Source: Allacma fusca | Lineage: Eukaryota; Arthropoda; Collembola; Symphypleona; Sminthuridae | Length of the DNA stretch: 64,000 nt | Reading direction: 5' to 3' | Assembly (NCBI GenBank): GCA_947179485.1 | Contig: OX359245.1 | Location: forward strand, 28,073,067-28,137,066 | Shown: piece by piece, positions 21,114 to 30,534 of the stretch | How positions within the stretch are numbered: position 1 is the stretch's first letter | Layout: every line of letters starts with the position of its first letter | The notes under the pieces: generated by a model | What the model saw: the letters and a program-made list of their open reading frames with translations, nothing else | What the model was told of the DNA's origin: nothing | Database searches by the model: none | Translations under genes and position numbers: made by a program

Positions 21114-24100
21114 TTATAGTTGATAACTATGGGTAGATGAGGGTTGAACCATCGTGTAGTTAAACAAATTGTCCATGGCATGAACGTTAGTTCGCGTACT
21201 CCGTCGGAATTCGGAGTCCGTACGTGCGAAAAAATCAGTTGGTAATATCTGCTGAGACTCATGTTCCAATAATTGTTGCTGTGTCCTGCGGACACGTTTA
21301 TTAGGAAGTGTTATAGAGGAGGAGTGATGAATTTTCGTAGTGGAATTTTTTGGTGCAGACAACAGTGCTTCTCTATAGGTAGGTTTATGAGGCTGCTCTT
21401 GAATTGCTGGAGGAATTGTAGGAGTTTGTTGAACGGGGAATGGAGGCACTGTATCTCGTAATGGGAATGCATGATTGTCATTTAATGGTAAATCTGGGTC
21501 AAGAATAATGTCAGGCCGACTTGAGGGCTGTACAGAAATAATTTCAGGGATTACTTCAGGTTCTGGGGAAGGTAGTTCTCTAGTAGATGCAGGGATTTCC
21601 TTAGGAATTTCCTGTAGGTTTGTAGAAGGTTCTGGTTCTGGAGGCGTATAGTCATTATGGAGTAGTGATTTAGTAGCAAAAACATTGGGGCGTTGATGGA
21701 ATAGTTTCAATCTTGACACGTGAACTGTTAGGGTTTTAACTGTGTTACCAACAGATCCTCTAATAGTGTAGTTGACCTCAGAGGGCTGGTCAATAACAGA
21801 AAATGGTCCTTTCCATCGTGGGAGTAACTTACTACTCGTTCCTGGTTGTAAGCACGTGTGTTCAAGTAGAACGTTATCTCCGATGTTATAATTTACTGTT
21901 CTTTTAGATTTATTTACACGGGCAGCATATTTTTCTCTGTGACGGGTTAAAATTTCGTGGGTAGTCTTCCATAGAACAGTCATGTCGTGGACATTCCGGT
22001 TTTCTGGAGTAAACGTAGGAAATGCATTTCTCAACGGGGTGCGTGCATGAAAACCATGCAGCACGTAGAATGGTGTAAAGCCGTGGGAGCTGTGAAGAGT
22101 ATTGTTGAGATGGAATGTAATAGCTGGAATGGCGTGGGGCCAGTCGGCCTTATTTTCTGCTCTGTATATAGCAATACAGTCACCCAATGTTTGATGGGAT
22201 CTCTCGATAAGACCCTGCGTTTGGGGGTGAAAAGCAGTGCTATAGTTCATTTTAAAATCAAATATTTTGGAAAGTTCTGTAATGACAGCATTGTTAAATT
22301 CTGTCCCTTGATCTGACTGTATAATTTCGGGAAGGGAATAGACGGCAGCTATTTTGTTGAAGATGAATTTGGCTATAGCGGAAGCGTCTGCTGTGGGTAC
22401 GACCTCAGCTACGAGAAATTTCGTGAGATAACAAATTGCAGTGATTATATATCTTGGACGTCCTTCTTTATTCGTCAATGGACCCTGTACGTCCATCTGA
22501 ATTCTTTCGAAGGGTCTGAGGGGAATAGGAATGAATTGGAACTCTCCGGGCTGTTTTTGACCACGGGGAGATTTTCTTTCTTGACAAAATGAACATGATT
22601 GTATAAAGTCTTTGATATCTTTGCTCATTGTTTTCCAGTAGTAGCTTTGTTGGATTTCCTTGAGAGCCTTAGTATGTCCTGAATGGTACACTGGGTTATG
22701 GTGTCGTTTAATTATATCTGGGACCATGTGATGTGGTATCATGAGTAGGGATTTTTCTCCAAGTTTTTTGTTATGTTTATACAAGATGTTGTTATATAAG
22801 GCGTACGTCGAACGTAGTCTCCAATTTGTAGGAAGCTTATTAATTATATCCGTGAGTGCTGGATCTTTTGCTTGTTCCTGTTGGAGAATACCAATGTCTA
22901 TGGTATGGACAGAAAGACATGCATCCTCGTCTGTCTGTGAGTGGGTGGGTTCTTGGAAGGGATTACGGCTGAGACAATCTGCGACCTTATGAGTGGTACC
23001 CTTGACATATTTTATGGTAATGTCGTAGGGCATCAATAGAAGTTGCAGTCGTTGTAGCTTGTGGTCCAAGCTATCCTTACTCTTCATGATGTAACATAAA
23101 CTGTGGTGGTCTGTTTTGACCGTGAATGGTATGCCAAGTAAATACTCCTTTAATTTCATTACGGACCAAGTTATGGCCAGTAATTCTAAAATGCGAATGT
23201 GATACTTAACTTCATATTTATTTAGACGTCGGCTGAGGAAGAAAACTGGATGTTCTAAACCATCGGGATGAAGTTGTGTCATGTAGGCTCCAAGACCTTG
23301 GTAGGAGGCGTCTGTGTATAAAAATGTTTCCTTTTGGGGATCATAGTGTGCTAAGACTGGTTTGCATAACAATAGATTTTTGAGAGCTTGAAATGCTTGA
23401 TCACATTCGTGAGTCCACAGGAACGGGGTGTTCTTTTTTGTGAGTTCTCGTAATGGTGCTGCTATATGTGCAAAATTGGGCACAAATCGTCGGAAGAAGT
23501 TAGCCATGCCAAGAAAGGACTGGACTGTAGTGATGTTAGTTGGGGCGGGCATCTGCCTTAATCCGTTTAAATTGTCATCGTAGGGCTGAATTCCATAGGC
23601 CGTAATTGTAAAACCAAGGAGGTTTATTGTTTCGTAACCAAATTTACATTTGGTCGGCTCAAATTTGAGATTATGTTGTGCGAAGCGTATGAAGATTTTC
23701 CTGAGTTTAGAAATATGTTCGTCAATAGTCTGACTGGCAACAATAATGTCGTCTACATATGCTAGAGCGGTATTGTATTTGAGATCTGCCAGAATAACAT
23801 CTATCACCCGGCAAAAATGAGAGGGGGAATTGCGTGTTCCAAATGGCATGTCCTTATATTGATACTGTCCATTTCTGGTGATGAAGCTGAGTTTCTCTCT
23901 GGAGGCGGGTTCCACCGTTATCTGATGGAACCCTGACGCGAGGTCTAGAGTTGAAAAATACTTTTGATTCTGAAGACGACGAAGAATCTCGTCAATACTG
24001 GGCAGGGGCCAATGCATAGGTTTAGTGATGGCGTTGAGTGATCGGAAATCAATAACCATTCGGGGCTTTCTGATGCCCTGGTCATTCGGTTTTTTGAAAA

Positions 24101-25526
24101 CTATGATGACGGGACTAGAGAAAGGCGATGTGGAGGGCTCAATTATGTCATTGTCCAATAAGTTCTGCACTTCTGCATCAATAATAGCATCTTGGTATGA
24201 GGAGGTCTTATAGGGTTTATGAGCTACGATACCTCCTTGTTGAAGTTCGACTTTGAATGGTATTGTGGAACATTTTCCGAGTTCATTAGGTTGAAAGGCA
24301 AAAGAGCTCCTGTATTCTCGTAACAATGAGCGGAGTTTAGTTTGGTCATGAGGGTGTAGGTCTTGATTGATTTTAAATGATGCTACCTCAGTTTCCAATT
24401 GGGATGTATTGATCGCATTGATATGTAACGGTTGCATAGAATTATCATGTGTGTCAAACGGGGTTAAACATCCGAGGCCTAAACCGTCGGGTAAGGTAAT
24501 AGTCATAGAAGTTGGATTTATGAGAGGGAAGAATTTAGAGTCAGGGCTGAGTATTGCATGAGGAGCAAGGATATGGAATTGCGTGTGTAAGGATTCATGA
24601 GGTTGGAAATATAAAGGTGAAGTTGGTTCAATGGAGTGAATGGTTGCAATGGTTACATGAGACCTGGGTGAAATGATGTGTGTGCCATGGACGCGGAGAA
24701 CATCGTCTTCCATGGTAGTGGAAACACATAGAATAGGAATTGTTGTAATTTTGGACTGTGTAGCAGGTTTAGCTGAGACAGACGATATGGGAGTAGGTGT
24801 AGTTTTGAGAGTAATTTTGCGGGATGTAGTAATACGTCGGCGAAGGGGATGGGTTGAGCGATGGAAGTAATCCTGGTCTGTCTCATCAGAAGACATGTCT
24901 GGAGTTGGAGAATATTTTTCAGGCTGTGAATATTTATTCCCATGTTGAGATTTATTTTTCGTTGTTGTGAGAGTCTGGGAAGCTTGGTCTTGAAAAGTTG
25001 GAAGAGTTTGAGTAGACGTTGAGATTGGAAAAGAGGTCACAGGTGGTGTAGTAGATGCAAACCAAGGGTTGGGCAAGAAGGTAGTTTCCTGGTCTTTGTT
25101 AGAATGAGATTTATTTGACATTGGTGTCCTGGTTGAAAGGTTTTGTATGAGTTGTACAGGAAGTTCGCATTGTTCTCTAAGTGCATTATCGTGTTGTACG
25201 AGAGTATGAATTAACGGGATGTTTCCTGTGAATTTGTTGAATAGGATATTTTTCTCAGTGTTAATAAGGAATCCTCCTTTAGAATATAAGAAGTCTGTTC
25301 CCAAGATGCAGCGAAGTGCTGTGGAAGGAGCAATTATCATAGGGTGAAGAAATGTACAGTCTCCTATCTTGATTTTTACAAGGGCGAGTCCTGTATTGGG
25401 CATGTTATTTCCTGAGGCATCTATGAGTGTGAGATTGGTCTTGGTGATGTGTGTGCCTTGAGGTACATATGATGGATGGATCAGCGAAGCAGCTGCTCCT
25501 GTGTCGATAAGACACGGGAGGTTCAC
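21114..25526 (-). CDS. pol: Pol polyprotein (protease, RT, RNase H, integrase), Ty3/gypsy
   Basis: Replication polyprotein of the retrotransposon, 1470 codons, with no internal stop. The aspartic protease has LIDTGAAASLIH at residues 6-17. The reverse transcriptase has AYVDD at about 589-593, preceded by the STLDLASGFHQI and MPFGTRNSPSHF motifs. RNase H starts with YTDAS near 733. Integrase has an HH-CC zinc finger at about 942-985 (ending SCSFCQERK) and a DDE core: MDVQGPL near 1010, QSDQGTEF near 1072, GLIERSHQ near 1108. The tail is Pro/Ser-rich. There is no ATG at the nominal start (GTG at 25526): the frame is open back to about 25742, overlapping the gag end by about 124 nt in the -1 frame. 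Translation by -1 frameshift from gag is therefore likely. All catalytic motifs are present. Confidence 0.92.
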   Translation of the reverse strand: MNLPCLIDTGAAASLIHPSYVPQGTHITKTNLTLIDASGNNMPNTGLALVKIKIGDCTFLHPMIIAPSTALRCILGTDFLYSKGGFLINTEKNILFNKFTGNIPLIHTLVQHDNALREQCELPVQLIQNLSTRTPMSNKSHSNKDQETTFLPNPWFASTTPPVTSFPISTSTQTLPTFQDQASQTLTTTKNKSQHGNKYSQPEKYSPTPDMSSDETDQDYFHRSTHPLRRRITTSRKITLKTTPTPISSVSAKPATQSKITTIPILCVSTTMEDDVLRVHGTHIISPRSHVTIATIHSIEPTSPLYFQPHESLHTQFHILAPHAILSPDSKFFPLINPTSMTITLPDGLGLGCLTPFDTHDNSMQPLHINAINTSQLETEVASFKINQDLHPHDQTKLRSLLREYRSSFAFQPNELGKCSTIPFKVELQQGGIVAHKPYKTSSYQDAIIDAEVQNLLDNDIIEPSTSPFSSPVIIVFKKPNDQGIRKPRMVIDFRSLNAITKPMHWPLPSIDEILRRLQNQKYFSTLDLASGFHQITVEPASREKLSFITRNGQYQYKDMPFGTRNSPSHFCRVIDVILADLKYNTALAYVDDIIVASQTIDEHISKLRKIFIRFAQHNLKFEPTKCKFGYETINLLGFTITAYGIQPYDDNLNGLRQMPAPTNITTVQSFLGMANFFRRFVPNFAHIAAPLRELTKKNTPFLWTHECDQAFQALKNLLLCKPVLAHYDPQKETFLYTDASYQGLGAYMTQLHPDGLEHPVFFLSRRLNKYEVKYHIRILELLAITWSVMKLKEYLLGIPFTVKTDHHSLCYIMKSKDSLDHKLQRLQLLLMPYDITIKYVKGTTHKVADCLSRNPFQEPTHSQTDEDACLSVHTIDIGILQQEQAKDPALTDIINKLPTNWRLRSTYALYNNILYKHNKKLGEKSLLMIPHHMVPDIIKRHHNPVYHSGHTKALKEIQQSYYWKTMSKDIKDFIQSCSFCQERKSPRGQKQPGEFQFIPIPLRPFERIQMDVQGPLTNKEGRPRYIITAICYLTKFLVAEVVPTADASAIAKFIFNKIAAVYSLPEIIQSDQGTEFNNAVITELSKIFDFKMNYSTAFHPQTQGLIERSHQTLGDCIAIYRAENKADWPHAIPAITFHLNNTLHSSHGFTPFYVLHGFHARTPLRNAFPTFTPENRNVHDMTVLWKTTHEILTRHREKYAARVNKSKRTVNYNIGDNVLLEHTCLQPGTSSKLLPRWKGPFSVIDQPSEVNYTIRGSVGNTVKTLTVHVSRLKLFHQRPNVFATKSLLHNDYTPPEPEPSTNLQEIPKEIPASTRELPSPEPEVIPEIISVQPSSRPDIILDPDLPLNDNHAFPLRDTVPPFPVQQTPTIPPAIQEQPHKPTYREALLSAPKNSTTKIHHSSSITLPNKRVRRTQQQLLEHESQQILPTDFFARTDSEFRRSTRTNVHAMDNLFNYTMVQPSSTHSYQL

Positions 25527-25615
25527 ACCGTTTATACTGACAATGATTTTAAGTGAACATGAAAGTGAGTGTACAGTGATGTGAGTAGTACATTCTGTAT
25601 GAACGGAAGGGATTA

Positions 25616-26677
25616 TTAGTGGCTGTCTTGTGAGTTTTGGTGGTCTGCAGCTTGTATAGGCAGAAGCTGGCGTCGGGGCAGGCCTTGTGGAGCCTGCCCG
25701 TTGGAGTTTAAAGGCTGGTTCTGTAGCTGCTGTTGTCTTTCTTCACGTCGTCGTTGCATATATTGTGGAAATTGTTGGTAATGTATAGCAACTGGCTGTC
25801 GGCAACGGTTAGCATGATGGCCTGGACGGGAGCAACGCCCACAAATTTCTGGGGATTGAGAAGCTGGAATTTGAGGTTGAGTAGGTTGAGTTGGGCAATA
25901 CCGGGCTGTGTGGCCGGTTTGGTTGCACTTGTAACACGTGTAGGTTCGTTGAATGTTAGAACCTAGTCCAGGTTGAAAGTTGTTGTACTGTGAGCGCTGT
26001 GGCTGAGCATGTTGAGTGACTGCCATAATTGGAGTGTCTTTAGCTTCTAATTTTTCTATTTTCTCAAGAAGCGTGGCCAGGGTTTGTTCCAATGATGAAG
26101 GAAGGACTGGGGTTGCAAGAGTAACTGTACTGTGGTCTGTATGAGGAGTAGTGCAGGATTCATAGTCGCGTAGGGCGTCCAAGAGATGATTGAAGTTTTT
26201 AATTTTCAGATTCTTGCTGGTTATAAAAATTTTAACCGTAGTGTCGAGTTTTTCCAACAATGTTTTCACAGTAGTGGCCTCTGGAAATGTTGACCAGTCC
26301 GTACCGGCAGCTGATTTAACACGGAGGACAAACTTGGTTGGCTGTTCATGTGGAAACGGTGTCATAGACAATGCATCTAAAAGTTTACTCTTCCTGTCGG
26401 GAACATCACGGGGCATTTTGTTCAAGAGTGTGTCCCGAAACTGGGCATAAGTCTGGCGGGAAGTAGATGTAAGATTATAGTAATGAGACAAATAGTCTTT
26501 GCCAGTTTTTGTAGCATCGGAGAGCTTTCTATACACATAAGATTTTTTCATCTTGTCGTCTGTTTGGAAGGTATTAAAGAAGTCATCGCAGCGTAGTAGG
26601 AATTCTGACAATTCTTCAGAGGAGATCTTGGGAGACGGGTAGGCTGGTTTGTCGAAAAGAAATCTGGTGTAGTCCAT
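25616..26677 (-). CDS. gag: Gag, capsid/nucleocapsid part (353 aa)
   Basis: Structural protein that would form the retrotransposon particle and bind its RNA. An ATG at 26677 opens MDYTRFLFDKPAYPSP, followed by a helical capsid-like region (about 20-170) and two CCHC zinc knuckles, CYKCNQTGHTARYC and CGRCSRPGHHANRC (about 252-303). Upstream of this ATG the same frame stays open to 26842 with a Ser/Pro-rich stretch that reads like a natural linker. The true gag is therefore probably longer, reached from the 564-codon frame by a frame change. Its stop lies inside the pol frame. Confidence 0.82.
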   Translation of the reverse strand: MDYTRFLFDKPAYPSPKISSEELSEFLLRCDDFFNTFQTDDKMKKSYVYRKLSDATKTGKDYLSHYYNLTSTSRQTYAQFRDTLLNKMPRDVPDRKSKLLDALSMTPFPHEQPTKFVLRVKSAAGTDWSTFPEATTVKTLLEKLDTTVKIFITSKNLKIKNFNHLLDALRDYESCTTPHTDHSTVTLATPVLPSSLEQTLATLLEKIEKLEAKDTPIMAVTQHAQPQRSQYNNFQPGLGSNIQRTYTCYKCNQTGHTARYCPTQPTQPQIPASQSPEICGRCSRPGHHANRCRQPVAIHYQQFPQYMQRRREERQQQLQNQPLNSNGQAPQGLPRRQLLPIQAADHQNSQDSH

Positions 26678-28242
26678 GGTGGAATTTTTTGTAGGAATAA
26701 TTGGAGGAATAAGGGGAGGCGTTGGAATAGGAGAAGTGGAACGGGAAGAGGAAGAGCTGTTGGTGGCAGTGGTGAAATGGAGAGATTCAGAGTGGAGTGA
26801 CCCTGAATCAGAGTTTGAATCTGAAAGAGGTGGGGGGTTATGTTAATATTATAGATAGGATTGTCACTGTCGTATGCGGCGGTGGTTTCAGCGTCAGGAA
26901 TGAGAACAGCGGTATTGTCCTGTGCAGCCGTATGAGAATGATTATTAATATGGTTGTTTGGGTTAGTGACGGGAGTGGAAAAAATGTCCGGGTAGGCTTG
27001 GGTAGCTAGAGAAATAAATTCTTGGTCTAAAAGAAAGAGTCCTTCCTTGTAGCTTTGTAGAGAGGAAAAATGACAGTGGTTGTGGGTATATTTGGAGGCG
27101 AGATTGAATTCCTGTACTATGCCTAAGTAAGATGCGTAACTGAGAAGATGTGAAATATCCTGACTGGAATTTTGTGCAGCTTGTAGTCTTGTGGTCCAGG
27201 CGAGGATAACAGGCGTGTAGCTGTGTGTTTCTATGACAAATGTAGGGGTCTTTGTTGTAGACACGGATGGAGTAGTTGTGGTGACAGGAGTAGTAGTCAC
27301 TGTGGGACAAAATTCGGCAGCCAATAAGGATGTCTGTATGTCCTCGATTTCTTCAATGATGGATGCAAATTCAGTCGAATTAGTCTGCCAAAGTGTAAAG
27401 ATGCGGAGGATTCGTGCTACAATTTTTGTAAATGTTTCTCTGGTGTTGAGGAAATGACCGTCAGATGTAACTTCTGTGGTTAACTTGAGATCATACAGCA
27501 ATTGTTGGTAATGGGAGTACGTAAGGATGCTAGTTCCTGAAGAGTCTGTTTCTTGCTTGGTCTTAATGTCATCAACGAGTTTCTGGGCGACGTCTTCGAG
27601 AAGGTCTCGGGAGGCAAAAAGACGAGAAGATGTTGGTTGTGGATGTGGTGTGCCAGTGAGAGTATGATTGTTGGACAAATTAAAATTGTTACTTACTGTG
27701 TAATGTTGATCGAAGATCGAGTCATGAGTCGCTGGACCGGAAGAGACAGCAGGGGTGGATGTCCTACTAGGGTGAAAACTCGCAAAGCCTCCAAGAGGTG
27801 TTGTGGGTTCCGGTGTTGGTCCTTCGGTGTCAGTTTCGCCTTCACTGGATGGTACGTGGTTGAGGATGTCGTCGGGGACGGTCACCACGGTAGTTTCAGG
27901 CAGAGTCGTGGTCGAACTATTTATTGATCGAGGAATTCGGCTGGGATTCTTCCGGATAACTTTAATGTCACTTCTATCAACTGGGTGTGGTTGAATGTCA
28001 GAGTCAATGTAACGAGGCAGTTTCTGTTTAAACAGTTTGTAGAACTTGTAAAGATAGAGTGCTCGTGTGGAGGATAGATGACTATATTTGGCACGTGCAC
28101 GTAGTTGATCGTCAGGAGAAAGTTCAACTAGTGCGGCGTCACTGAGCACTAGAGCGATGTATTTTTGTTGATTGCAAATGATGTATTCTGGATGATTATC
28201 CAGTTCGACTACCCGGATAAAACGTATGTCGTGATGAGACAT
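26548..28242 (-). CDS. Gag N-terminal part / ORF1 of the retrotransposon (564 codons)
   Basis: First frame after the 5' LTR, with ATG at 28242 (MSHHDIRFIRVVELDNHPEY). A basic, helical N-terminal part (1-105) is followed by a long Ser/Thr/Pro-rich region and a helical block near 215-420. No named domain was recognised. Between about 26842 and 26548 it overlaps the next frame, and here ORF1 becomes Leu/Pro-rich nonsense while the other frame stays Ser/Pro-rich. I infer that the functional product leaves this frame near the six-base C run (26832-26837 on the plus strand as G) by a -1 shift, or that a 1-nt indel has split a single gag. Confidence 0.65.
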   Translation of the reverse strand: MSHHDIRFIRVVELDNHPEYIICNQQKYIALVLSDAALVELSPDDQLRARAKYSHLSSTRALYLYKFYKLFKQKLPRYIDSDIQPHPVDRSDIKVIRKNPSRIPRSINSSTTTLPETTVVTVPDDILNHVPSSEGETDTEGPTPEPTTPLGGFASFHPSRTSTPAVSSGPATHDSIFDQHYTVSNNFNLSNNHTLTGTPHPQPTSSRLFASRDLLEDVAQKLVDDIKTKQETDSSGTSILTYSHYQQLLYDLKLTTEVTSDGHFLNTRETFTKIVARILRIFTLWQTNSTEFASIIEEIEDIQTSLLAAEFCPTVTTTPVTTTTPSVSTTKTPTFVIETHSYTPVILAWTTRLQAAQNSSQDISHLLSYASYLGIVQEFNLASKYTHNHCHFSSLQSYKEGLFLLDQEFISLATQAYPDIFSTPVTNPNNHINNHSHTAAQDNTAVLIPDAETTAAYDSDNPIYNINITPHLFQIQTLIQGHSTLNLSISPLPPTALPLPVPLLLFQRLPLFLQLFLQKIPPWTTPDFFSTNQPTRLPRSPLKNCQNSYYAAMTSLIPSKQTTR

Positions 28243-28454
28243 GAGACAATTTGTAATAAATTTGGACAGGGCCTCCGGCGGAGGCTGACGCCACGAGGAT
28301 TTAGATTGACAATGTGGTAGAAAAAATGGAAATTTTGGGCAGAGTTCTGTTTAGCGGCTGACGCCACAAGTATATTGCACAGAATTTGTCCGAAAAAATA
28401 AAATAAGTAGAATAGTCTTATAATTGTCGTACGAACCTTTTTAGCGAGACCTCG

Positions 28455-28473
28455 AAACCCGCAAACTCCACCA
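28455..28473 (-). promoter_or_regulatory. tRNA primer-binding site
   Basis: Immediately inside the 5' LTR the coding strand reads TGGTGGAGTTTGCGGGTTT. Its complement has the form of a tRNA 3' end (acceptor strand plus ACCA), preceded by a TCGAAA T-loop-like motif. I did not identify the tRNA species. Confidence 0.75.
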
Positions 28474-29008
28474 TGTTATTATTAATATTGTAGTTATGGT
28501 TCGTAATGAGGAGAATGTAATGAAGAGCCGATTATGGAAATTAAATAGGGAATATCCATAAGATTGAGAGTGAGAGAGTGAGTTGATGGGGAAATGTGTA
28601 GTCGGTAGGGAATTCACACACTTGGAGTGAGGGATTGCGGGTTATGGTCTCAAGATACGAGAAATAAGACGCGTATGTGCGTATATGTAGTTACTCACGA
28701 GATATACTTTATTCACATATAGTGCGTAGATTTGATACACTGTGTTCGTCTCTTGCGTGTGCTCTTGCTTGTGTTCAGCACGAGATCTGGAATTCCTCTC
28801 TTCTTCGTGCCTACGGAGGCACGAAGTTTTATACGGAGGTGAGCTCACAAGAGCCCACCTCCAGTATTTTCTTTAGAATTCATTTTAACCAATAATGTTA
28901 AGTTAGGGCAGGTACCTAACGTAATTTTCATGTTTTTATAACTGGGTAGTATAGGTATGTATGCTGATTACATGTATTAAAAGTTGCAAAGTTAAATATT
29001 GATTAACA
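28474..29008 (-). repeat. 5' LTR of the gypsy element (535 bp)
   Basis: TG...CA-bounded. Identical by eye to the LTR at 18890-19422 apart from a 2-bp indel. It would carry the element's promoter and RNA start, but no specific core motif was assigned. Confidence 0.9.
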
Positions 29009-29468
29009 GTATATACCCATTTTGAAATCCTTGTACCCGTACCCATACCCGTATCCGTACCCGAAATTTTGAGCCGACCAAAGTGTACCCGGGTAGTACC
29101 CGGAATTGTTCGGGTACACAAAATCCGTACCCGGGTAGTACCCATACCCGTACCCATACCCGTTTACCCGAGTATTACCCATACCCGTGCCGAGCACTGG
29201 TTGTAAGGCAAATCCGCATATAATTATTACTTAAAGTCCGTTCTTTGTCCTTAACCTGGTTTTTATGTGAGCCCAATTTGCCCCAATCAACCACTATATG
29301 CTTTAGTACTCCTAAAAAACAATCAGGTTCACAATTTTTTCAACATCAACTAAAACTCGAAAAAACAAAGCAAAACTCCGTGAACAAAGCAGAACTGAAA
29401 TTGTCCAACTTTTGTTCCTTTCCGAAGAGAGCAAAACCAAACTAAACGCACAAATTACAGGACCAGTC

Positions 29469-29688
29469 TGGTAGATAACTTCTCGTTTAGCCTATAAAAT
29501 TCCCTACAGACGATCCTGGGAGGATATTTTTAGAAAATTAATAATGTGGAAATACACAGCCGTTGAACTCAACATTCAATGCTCCGGCTTTGTTTCACGT
29601 TTACTACCACTGTAACACCAAAATTTGACCGAAATCTGGAAACGAATTTACTACAAAGTAGGGAAATAAAATATTTTATAAGTGACTC
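29469..29688. mobile_element. Right half of the split MITE in GR intron 1
   Basis: Continues the element begun at 16569-16768 and ends with the inverse terminal repeat (TTTACTACAAAGTAGGGAAA, then TATTTTATAAGTGACTC). Rejoined with the left half it is about 420 bp, as long as the intact relatives at 34194-34586 and 55408-55757. Confidence 0.65.
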
Positions 29689-29816
29689 TCTTACTTGGGC
29701 ATGAAACGTCATTTACGTAAATATATGAAACAATTTATTTATTTAATAATTTTATAATCATTTCTAATTTTAAAAGTAACACTGCCACAATTAGATAAAT
29801 ACTAAAGCTAACTTAC

Positions 29817-30177
29817 GGATCTTTTTTTCATCTAAGCGAATCAAACGATTCAAGTAATCTTTACAGCCACTCCAGTTACAAGTGATTCGCAAATATACGT
29901 GTGATATATTTACTGTCGACGCAATCAAAGCCAGGAAATCGGACGAGTCGCTTGGAAAAGCTCTTTCATTCCGTAAATAGTAGTCGTAGACGTACCGACA
30001 AATCAAAAACCCTGCGTACACCAAAAATAAAAATGTGTTAATGATACAATGCACCTTTTTCCACGTATATGGAGCTATCTCGAAGCATCTAATTTCTGGA
30101 TTCCATTTGAACGGCAAAAATCCGAGTATGTATCCGATTTTGATCGTTTTCAGACAAATGTGGAATTCTTGGCTCAT
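29817..30177 (-). CDS. Gustatory receptor-like 7TM protein, copy A: exon 1
   Basis: ATG at 30177 opens MSQEFHICLKTIKIGYILGF. The exon encodes the N-terminus, a helix around CIINTFLFLVYAGFLICRY (about 45-63) and a second helix near SSDFLALIASTVNI, and ends GATCC|GTAAGT in phase 1. That phase matches exon 2 at 16515, which lies 13.3 kb away. The equivalent exon of copy B (55814-56173) is closely similar, which supports the start. Seven A in the AAAAAAA run near the donor keep the frame; copy B has six. Whether so large an intron is still spliced is unknown. Confidence 0.72.
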
Positions 30178-30534
30178 TTTGGTGAGGATTTGTGTATATA
30201 GCGCAAAAGGTCTCCTACTGTTATAATAATTTTGCTGTCGATTATCACAAAAACGTATTTAGCAAATAATGATCCAACTACAAGCAATTCGCAGAAACTG
30301 GTTGAGCTCCAGAAGTAACCAAATGGCAATTTTAGTAATATGCGGAAAGCTTCACAGGTACGTGTATATGTACATACGGAGAACAAAGATTTGAATAGTA
30401 GCAAAAATCCAATAATAATTTTACACGATTTTTTTGTTTAAAAAACTAACTTATTTTTAAGATAGGATAAATACATTTAAGAATTATGTATAAGTTATTT
30501 AGGTTTTATATGTAGGTTGCTGATGCACAAAAAG

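Larger units (their letters stand above)
18890..29008 (-). mobile_element. Ty3/gypsy LTR retrotransposon, 10.1 kb, near-identical LTRs
   Basis: Complete element in minus orientation: 5' LTR 28474-29008, primer-binding site, gag in two frames, pol, a 1.7-kb 3' region with a short tandem array, and 3' LTR 18890-19422. It is flanked by a 4-bp GTAT duplication (18886-18889 and 29009-29012). Domain order PR-RT-RNaseH-IN is that of Ty3/gypsy. No env-like frame was recognised. The LTRs differ only by a 2-bp indel by eye, so insertion was recent. Confidence 0.9.
17780..29199. mobile_element. hAT-like non-autonomous element, split by the LTR retrotransposon
   Basis: Terminal inverted repeats CAGTGCTCGGCACGGGTAC (left) and the inverse of CAGTGCTCGGCACGGGTAT (right) are flanked by a perfect 8-bp duplication, GTTGTAAG, at 17772-17779 and 29200-29207. 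That size and the CAGTG start are hAT hallmarks. Subterminal zones (17790-18040 and 29030-29195) are arrays of TACCCG/CGGGTA. Without the inserted retrotransposon the element is about 1.3 kb and has no transposase frame. Confidence 0.75.

Noticed and set aside
21273..27994. Plus-strand open frames opposite gag and pol
   Set aside because: Antisense shadows of the real coding frames; no motifs.
28440..28473. tRNA-3'-end-like text ending ACCA
   Set aside because: As a tRNA gene: no cloverleaf or anticodon arm; it is the retrotransposon primer-binding site.
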